A stretch of DNA of 64,000 nt, taken from the NCBI GenBank assembly GCA_017506865.1, contig JAFCMP010000106.1, positions 1 through 64,000 of the forward strand, given 5' to 3'. Numbering within the stretch: the stretch's first letter is position 1; the number at the start of each line of letters is the position of its first letter. Position numbers and translations under genes: made by a program. The notes beneath the pieces were generated by a model. It did no database searches. It had not been told where the DNA came from and saw nothing but the letters and a program-made list of their open reading frames with translations. Source of the DNA: Tribonema minus (taxonomy: Eukaryota; Sar; Xanthophyceae; Tribonematales; Tribonemataceae). Shown piece after piece: positions 60,001 to 64,000 of the stretch.

Positions 60001-61831
60001 AGCAGCTCCACATCGTCGGAGCGCGCCATGAGCACCAGGGGGTCCAGAAAGCCGTCCCTCACGACCTGTATAAATTTGAAAATGAGGTTTGATAGCGCGA
60101 TCAAACAGAAGTGACGTACAGTACACCGTCATGGTGGTGCAGAGGAACCAGAAAGGCGTCCCTTACAACCTGTTCAAGTGAACAGAAGTAAGAGTTCAAA
60201 GCATGGTGAACTACAATTCATACCTGCTAATTCAATGGTGTGCGTCAGAGAAGCAAGCAGAGGTCGTGTCCTAGGCCGAGATGCATAAAATGACCTGTGC
60301 AGCAAACTTTAACAACATCATCCACTTCTCACTGTTGCGGCCAGCTCTCTGCACCTGTTCTAATATGCTGATGTGTTGCTCCAGCAGGACTTGGCAGAAG
60401 AGAGTGTTTTTGGTTATGCTGAATCGTCACCTACACCGTGTCAGCTACCTCATCAGCACAGAACCTATTGCACTGTGCGCCTGTGCTTGGTATTACAGCG
60501 ACTTCCCCCTCCCGTCCGCTACTACAGACACCCATCACGCAATATTCTGCAAGCTGAAGAAGTTCACAGGCATTACTGATGCACAATCGTTGTCCGCCTA
60601 CACTGCATCAGCTGCCTCATCAGTACATTACATATTGCACTGTCCCTGTGTACGCTCTTCTATGGCGATTTCCCCCCCATGCAACACCCTCAACATCTAT
60701 CGTGTGATCCTCTGCAAGCTCAAAGCCAGCGGCGCTGCCATATGGCGAGCGCGCCGAGTATATATGCAGTGCTTAGGATTAGCAGCGCTTGTGGCTCGTA
60801 TGGCCACTTGAGCACTGACACCACATGGCGATGACATTCAACATAATCGCTAAGTGTGCCAACATGTGACAAGATATTGACCCCCTCTTGCAACACTTGC
60901 ATGCTTTTCCTGCTCTGAGCAAGAGTGAGCAGAAAGTACCGACACTAGTGCAGCGCACCTAGGCTCAGCAGAACTGACAAGGTATCCTAGCATGGATGGC
61001 CGCACTGCACATACATACATACCTGTACTCTGTATGCAGGCGATGTGCTGAGCGCTGCTGCCGCGCATTGAGAGGTCTGTTCAAGCCGCCGCAGCAGACA
61101 ATGAATCACTGCCACTTGCAGTTTGCACCTGCGCTCTGCCTCAACTTCACACAATTAGCTGGTGTCAATGGGTAATCGCACCACAGTACACATGCATATG
61201 TAGTGCGTACCTGTACTCTGTACGCAGGCGATATGCACATGCCCCTGAGCGCTGCCAGCGCCTGCCGCTGAGCGTTGAGATCCTCGCAGCACGCCAGCCC
61301 CACCAGCGCCGGTATCCCTCCCTCCAGCGCAATGTTCTCCCTGTGGTTGGCGTTGGCGGCCAGGTTGCTGATGGCGAAAGCTGCGTATCGGCCACTCTCC
61401 GTATCCTCCGCTTTCAGCAGCGTGACCAGGGCGGCTATGGCGCCGGACTTGACTATCTCTTCGTGGTTGTCGGGCTCTGCGGCCAGGTTGCCGACGGCCA
61501 TGGCGCAGTACTGTCTGACTATCAGGTCTGCATCTTCGTTTTTGACGAAGCCGATGAGTGGCTCCAGCACACCGTCCTCTACTATGTGCGTTCGGGTGAA
61601 GATGCTGCTTGCGCAATTCGCAATAGCAAGAGCACAAAATCTCTGTGCCTCAGCATCTTGAGAGCGACGCAGTAGGTCCACCACCGTTCTAACGCCCCCC
61701 TTTTTTACTATTCTGTCATGCAGCTCCTCGTGTGTGCTGAGATCAGCTAGGCCGAAAGCGACCTCCTTCTGCTCTCGAGGCCGCTTCACTCGCCTGCCTT
61801 TGGCAATCAAGGCCTCGAGCACCTTCGCCAT
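37153..61831 (-). CDS. Giant Armadillo-repeat protein, about 4,333 residues, 15 exons
   Basis: Exons: 61831–61211, 60065–59949, 58625–58260, 57339–56908, 56165–55584, 53944–53717, 52861–52552, 51656–51367, 50255–49941, 49745–43317, 42535–41627, 41248–40760, 40221–39985, 39386–38112, 37554–37153. All join in frame; every intron is phase 0 except the one joining GCACTAG to GCAACCTG (RALG|NLCASLEY), phase 1. The start GCCACCATGG is a near-ideal initiation context. The whole product is Armadillo repeats, for example FCALAIANCASS, RYAAFAISNLAANANHRENI, GGIPALVGLACCEDLNAQRQ, IVREGGLEPL and RYAAMALCNLATCPANQL, at about 41 residues each, implying roughly 100 repeats with Ala- and Gly-rich spacers. 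There is no signal peptide, membrane span or catalytic domain. The nearest well-known relatives are Vac8-like ARM scaffolds. Role inferred: very large protein-binding scaffold. Confidence 0.87.
37568..37608 (-). repeat. (CTG)n tract in place of a pyrimidine tract before the last ARM exon
   Basis: On the plus strand this is (GCA)n. On the gene strand it reads CTG repeats followed by CCGCGCCGCCGCAG at the acceptor. Confidence 0.6.
39387..39635 (-). repeat. Copies of the 5' edge of ARM exon 39386–38112
   Basis: The word TCGCGCACGACGCCCACGCG plus poly-G, marking the acceptor and EVRVGVVRD start, is repeated near 39450–39490 and 39546–39590. A bare poly-G acceptor remnant follows near 39608. Confidence 0.75.
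40378..40435 (-). repeat. Copy of the 5' edge of ARM exon 40221–39985
   Basis: It repeats 40203–40250 (GCACGGCGCCCTCTTCCACC core and the acceptor side) with few changes, inside the upstream intron. Confidence 0.75.
41262..41590 (-). repeat. Copies of the 5' edge of ARM exon 41248–40760, with poly-G runs
   Basis: A copy at about 41511–41590 matches 41176–41250 (ACTGGCACTCGGCGTCGG core). A weaker copy lies near 41354–41400. Poly-G runs at about 41264–41283 and 41406–41418 mark the acceptor pyrimidine tracts. Confidence 0.72.
42536..43316 (-). repeat. ARM intron with GTAGGCAGGTA minisatellite and telomere-like tracts
   Basis: A GTAGGCAGGTATAGAGT-like unit recurs about four times at 42580–42715. 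CCCTAACCCTAACCC lies at about 42845–42872, (TTAGGG)3 at about 42938–42960, and CCCTAACCCTACCCC at about 43248–43268. Confidence 0.6.
43317..49745 (-). other. Single 6.4-kb ARM exon (2,143 codons)
   Basis: Uninterrupted frame from acceptor AAACAG (ATCGTGCGCGAG) to donor GCGCAG/gtaggg. It carries about half of the protein and almost all of its Ala/Gly-rich inserts. An AACTTCA…TGAAGTTGAAG word sits in frame near 44409–44430. Long plus-strand frames across it are antisense shadows of GCN-rich codons. Confidence 0.8.
50277..50315 (-). repeat. Copy of the 5' edge of ARM exon 50255–49941
   Basis: GTCAGCAGGCAGTAGCGCA and the following poly-G repeat 50236–50270. Confidence 0.7.
50670..51245 (-). repeat. 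Five intronic copies of the 3' edge of ARM exon 51656–51367, interleaved with CCCTAA tracts
   Basis: The exon end coding TTAALDPKARSDHETV, with its donor (authentic at 51361–51416), recurs at about 50670–50723, 50784–50838, 50934–50982, 51058–51110 and 51191–51245. Each copy is followed by degenerate CCCTAA-type repeats. Some still encode near-identical peptides (TTALEAKARSDHETVR). Confidence 0.85.
51246..51346 (+). repeat. Interstitial CCCTAA array in an ARM intron
   Basis: Degenerate CCCTAA/CCCTGA/CCCAAC units run continuously between an exon-edge copy and the authentic exon end. Confidence 0.75.
51810..52105 (-). repeat. Copies of the 5' edge of ARM exon 51656–51367
   Basis: The NLCASLEYGDM-coding edge with its acceptor (authentic 51622–51689) recurs at 51810–51876 almost unchanged, and degraded near 51936–51966 and 52072–52100. 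Confidence 0.82.
52106..52500. other. ARM intron stretch with nothing recognised
   Basis: No exon copy, ORF or repeat could be assigned beyond isolated CCCTAACCCTTG near 52172. Confidence 0.35.
52864..53155 (+). repeat. Poly-G and interstitial telomere-like arrays
   Basis: A poly-G run at about 52867–52883 is the acceptor tract on the gene strand. (TTAGGG)n follows at about 52886–52921, then TTTAGGG-type units near 53044–53070, then a CCCTGA/CCCTAA array at about 53080–53145. The strand of the repeat switches within 200 bp. Confidence 0.78.
53215..53712 (-). repeat. Copies of the 3' edge of ARM exon 53944–53717 with CCCTAA tracts
   Basis: The donor and the LCSLSFAEENK-coding edge (authentic 53710–53765) recurs at about 53605–53665 and 53508–53560, with weaker traces near 53365–53410 and 53217–53260. 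Telomere-like tracts lie at 53343–53366 and 53424–53510. Confidence 0.75.
53960..54205. repeat. Degenerate tandem repeat in an ARM intron
   Basis: A roughly 75-bp unit with AGGGCAATGCGTGCG and GTGTAAGGCGG words recurs about three times. Confidence 0.5.
54395..54690. repeat. Cluster of CTTCAAGTT words in the longest ARM intron
   Basis: ACACTTCAAGTTCAACAAC, AACTTCAAGTTCAACTTC and AACTTCAAGTGAAAC occur within 300 bp, together with a short tandem repeat at about 54585–54625. Confidence 0.6.
54691..55140. other. ARM intron stretch with nothing recognised
   Basis: It holds only a short palindrome around GGACATGCCCCTGGCATGTCC near 54901. No exon-like sequence is seen. Confidence 0.35.
55141..55568 (-). 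repeat. Copies of the 3' edge of ARM exon 56165–55584 with CCCTAA tracts
   Basis: The authentic exon end (55572–55665) is repeated at about 55436–55530 and, weaker, at 55270–55330. CCCTAA-type arrays fill 55160–55255, 55355–55410 and 55530–55560 between them. Confidence 0.8.
56166..56560 (-). repeat. Copies of the 5' edge of ARM exon 56165–55584
   Basis: 56290–56420 repeats 56120–56240, covering the acceptor, the DIEILREVCAAL-coding edge and about 70 bp of adjoining intron. A third, worn copy lies near 56525–56565. Confidence 0.8.
56712..56800 (-). repeat. Copy of the 3' edge of ARM exon 57339–56908
   Basis: It repeats 56895–56970 (AGCTGCACGAGGGGCTC core, donor included) and still encodes VKIVQEGGLEPLVQLLV. 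Confidence 0.8.
57340..57570 (-). repeat. Tandem intron unit with poly-G runs
   Basis: A TTACAAACGGTCTA … GAGGACCAAGAGAGA unit followed by a poly-G run occurs twice (57390–57460 and 57480–57560). Confidence 0.7.
57955..58255 (-). repeat. Copies of the 3' edge of ARM exon 58625–58260
   Basis: The CATGTTGGCCAGGCACA-coding edge with its donor recurs at about 57960–58010 and 58125–58185. The leading CTCGACTGAGCG is also duplicated. Confidence 0.78.
58700..58900 (-). repeat. Copies of the 5' edge of ARM exon 58625–58260
   Basis: The acceptor and MEIADRAIANI-coding edge (authentic 58570–58640) recurs at about 58709–58795 and 58838–58890. Confidence 0.82.
59100..59262 (+). repeat. Interstitial CCCTAA array in an ARM intron
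   Basis: Two blocks, about 59118–59145 and 59230–59258; the second is near-perfect (CCCTAA)5. Confidence 0.78.
59346..59935 (-). repeat. Array of decaying copies of the 3' edge of ARM exon 60065–59949
   Basis: The GCAGTTGAGCGCTGATGCAA edge (authentic about 59950–59995) recurs at about 59870–59910, 59808–59843 and 59738–59762. It continues as a degraded CTCTGAGCACTGACGCAA repeat back to 59346. Confidence 0.75.
60120..60175 (-). repeat. Copy of the 5' edge of ARM exon 60065–59949
   Basis: The GTCCAGAAAGCCGTCCCT segment with its acceptor is echoed as ACCAGAAAGGCGTCCCTTAC near 60147. Confidence 0.65.
61010..61082 (-). repeat. Copy of the 3' edge of the first ARM exon
   Basis: CCTGTACTCTGTATGCAGGC and the following GAGCGCTGCTGCC repeat 61210–61260, donor included. 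Confidence 0.75.
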
Positions 61832-63580
61832 GGTGGCTGCTCCTACAGGTCCTGCTACTACTGGCGTGCGGGTCGCGGCTCAGAGCATAATACTGAAGCC
61901 GTCGTCAGCTAGCCTAGCAAGCAGGCTCATTATGAGGCAATCGGATGATTGTAGAAAGTACAACTGGCGACGGTTACACATGTGAAACGTGAAAAAACCA
62001 AGCCGAAAGCAAGCAGGAAGTGGAGCAGCGGGCGGGGCACAGGAGTATAATCCGTAAAGTCCTTGCGATTCAAAGCAAACTGCAGTGGAGTCAGAACTAT
62101 TGATGTCGCGTCGGCACAAGTAAGGCTATTGAGAGGCGAGGCGCGTTGGCAGCGATCGCGGCACAGCATGCCGGAGGCACGAGGCGCAGGCTGCATGACT
62201 GAGCTGCAGCACAATTGGGAAGGGAGCAGAGGATTAAATGCCAGGGAAAGCGACATCAAGGCAAGTCAGTTTATAACCGCAGCCTCCGCTCACGCCTATG
62301 GGCGATATCTGCTTGATCCTCATGGCCAGGATAATGATTGCTGCACTTTCATTGAGCGTCGACATGAACTAGATGTTGTGATTATGGCATGCGCAAGGTT
62401 GTAGACAGCAGACTCGAGATACGGCTGCTGGTTCGTCAAATACTTTCTGCCATCATAGAAGCACGCCGCTTGCACGGTGACCGCCTGCAGGAAAGGAACG
62501 CCAAGCGTAGAGTTACGTCCCTTGACACACATGAGCCATTAGGGGTTCGGACAGGGCCACGCACTATGGATGCCTCACTTTTGAGATGTTTTCTGATATG
62601 CCACTGCGGCGACCGGACATCAAGGACAACGAGCAGCAACTGTCATATCTAGCCCTGAGTCATGACCTGGGTGAGGACCTGGGTTAGGCTGCCCTGCTCA
62701 AGCCGGCGCAGCATGCAGTGATACATGCCTTCGATGTGCAAAGTGGCATCGCTACACACAATTGCTCAGTGCTCATCGATGTCAGTGCTTAGCAGGATTG
62801 CCACCACCTCGTCTCCTCCCCTGACATTGCCCCTTGTAAAAATGCAGTGACTCATCAGACAGCCGGTAAATGTATTGATGAAGTGTCGACCTCATAGTCC
62901 ACTATTCACCATGCTGCCTCCGACTTGAATTGTATAAATTTTGTTTGTCAGACCGAAGCTTTAGTACAGAGTTCGGGGGAGTTGAAATCATTTACGCTGG
63001 GAACTGTTGGGTTCCGTTTGTACAATTCGACCACTGCTTCCGATCAGCAAATTATGGAGCGCGCTCGATCTCAGGATGAATGGCGATGCATTCGTGTGGT
63101 TATGCCTGCGCACTTGGGGATAGGTTCAGTGTTAGGGTTAGGACGATGGTGAGCTTACGGCTGAGCACTGTTGCCAACGGCGACGCCGCTCGTATATTCT
63201 TATGTTGGTGTGCGAGGCAGGTAGATATCATACACTGCATACTCTCTGCACCATGCGCACTCATCAGACAGCACTGCTGAGTGAGGTGGATATTATGCAC
63301 TACATACCCTGTATACCTTGTGCACTCATCATACATTACTGCTGAGTACGCGCCAACGGCTGAGCGCTGCTGAAGGCTGCTCATCATCGACATCACGCAG
63401 CGCACGCACCGCACCGCCAACATTGTCGAGCGTGCACACGCGAGGAGCCTCCCTAACGGCAGTGCGGTGCGCACTGAGTTCCGTGCTGTATATTGAAGTT
63501 GCACATGTGTATCTCAGCAGCATCAGAGGATAAGTCCCGTTTCACCTTCAACCCTCTCACCACACCTTACCCTTCATTTT
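61832..63580. other. Promoter region of the ARM gene and adjoining space; no firmly supported gene
   Basis: This separates the divergent ARM gene (−) and the edge exon (+). Short plus-strand frames at 62063–62404 (113 residues, ending HELDVVIMACARL) and 62389–62652 overlap and look vaguely coding, but carry no known motif and no clear splice join. A further region at 62925–63530 has only short ORFs on opposite strands. Confidence 0.35.
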
Positions 63581-63690
63581 GAGACTCCTGCCTCTAACCA
63601 AACGCTTACCCTGAACCCAACCCTCGCCCTAACCCCCCTCGCCCCCCCTGCTGCTAACCCTTAACTCAACCCTAACCCTATCTTCCCCCT
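63581..63690 (+). repeat. Degenerate CCCTAA tract before the edge exon
   Basis: CCCTGAACCCAACCC, CCCTAACCCCCC and CTCAACCCTAACCC blocks precede a poly-C acceptor tract. Confidence 0.65.
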
Positions 63691-63708
63691 CCCCCCCCCC
63701 GCGCGCAG

Positions 63709-64000
63709 TACAAGTACCACATCGCTAACCTCTCCACCGTCTACACGGGGCGAAGCCGCCTCGACAACCACACACCCCGCGCAATGGCGCGCCCACCCCC
63801 CTGGGTCCTCGGCCGCGAGCGACGCCTACAGGGTCTCTGTACCACCGTGCAGCGCAACGCGGCGGCGGCGGCAAAGCCCGCATGGAACGACTGCTGCGCG
63901 CTGCCAGAGAGCCGCCTGGGGCTGCGCGAAGTGTACCGCCGCCGGCAGCAGGGCGGCGCTGCCGCGTCGCCAGCAGCGGCAGCAGCGGCGGCGGCGGCGG
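63709..64000 (+). CDS. Exon of an unidentified plus-strand gene running off the window
   Basis: A poly-C tract and GCGCGCAG acceptor (63707–63708) precede an open frame to the window end: YKYHIANLSTVYTGRSRLDN, then PPPWVLGRERRLQGLCTTVQ, WNDCCALPESRLGLREVYRR and an Ala-rich run. Coding-type GC-rich composition, open frame and acceptor together support an exon. I do not recognise the family. No ATG is needed because it looks internal. Confidence 0.55.

Noticed and set aside
58224-60104. Several separate small ARM genes
   Set aside because: Each begins at an acceptor and ends at a donor in matching phase, so they are exons of one gene; apparent ATGs such as the one at 58625 are internal.
1-64000. 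tRNA or rRNA genes
   Set aside because: Reading by eye I found no convincing cloverleaf or rRNA core; a covariance-model scan would be needed to exclude them.

Overview
This is a eukaryotic nuclear window. It has spliced genes with GT–AG introns, AATAAA-type 3' ends, GC-rich alanine-heavy coding sequence in a less GC-rich background, and many short TTAGGG/CCCTAA tracts. One gene (14773–18297) has an apparent signal peptide followed by a transit-peptide-like stretch, which suggests an alga with a complex (secondary) plastid such as a haptophyte or stramenopile. That assignment is an inference.

Layout. 1–12.6 kb is a nest of retroelements. Two head-to-tail copies of a non-LTR retrotransposon (zinc fingers, reverse transcriptase, alanine-rich linker, restriction-like endonuclease) lie about 25 bp apart. 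The first copy is split by an LTR-flanked element of about 3.4 kb that lacks a polymerase. 12.7–14.3 kb is a leucine-rich-repeat gene (+). 14.8–18.3 kb is a three-exon SnoaL/NTF2-like gene (+). 20.4–24.8 kb is a Kelch–BTB–BACK gene (−). 26.4–31.4 kb is a WD40–BTB gene (−). 32.5–33.2 kb is an unrecognised membrane-anchored ORF (−). 33.4–35.1 kb is a small single-pass membrane/coiled-coil gene (+). 35.6–36.7 kb is a fold-back (inverted-repeat) element. 37.15–61.83 kb is one giant Armadillo-repeat gene (−), which I assemble from 15 exons into about 4,333 residues, including one open exon of 2,143 codons. The last 300 bp hold an exon of a plus-strand gene that leaves the window.

The most unusual signal is in the introns. 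Almost every intron of the giant ARM gene, and introns of both BTB genes, carry one to six decaying copies of the edge of a neighbouring exon, including the splice junction. These are often interleaved with CCCTAA/TTAGGG tracts and poly-C acceptor tracts. A short near-palindromic word (CTTCAAGTT / AACTTGAAG) is also scattered through introns and, in a few places, inside exons.

The three large minus-strand genes are all modular repeat proteins (Kelch–BTB, WD40–BTB, ARM). BTB proteins are commonly CUL3 ubiquitin-ligase adaptors, so a shared protein-degradation or scaffolding theme is possible, but nothing in the sequence proves it.
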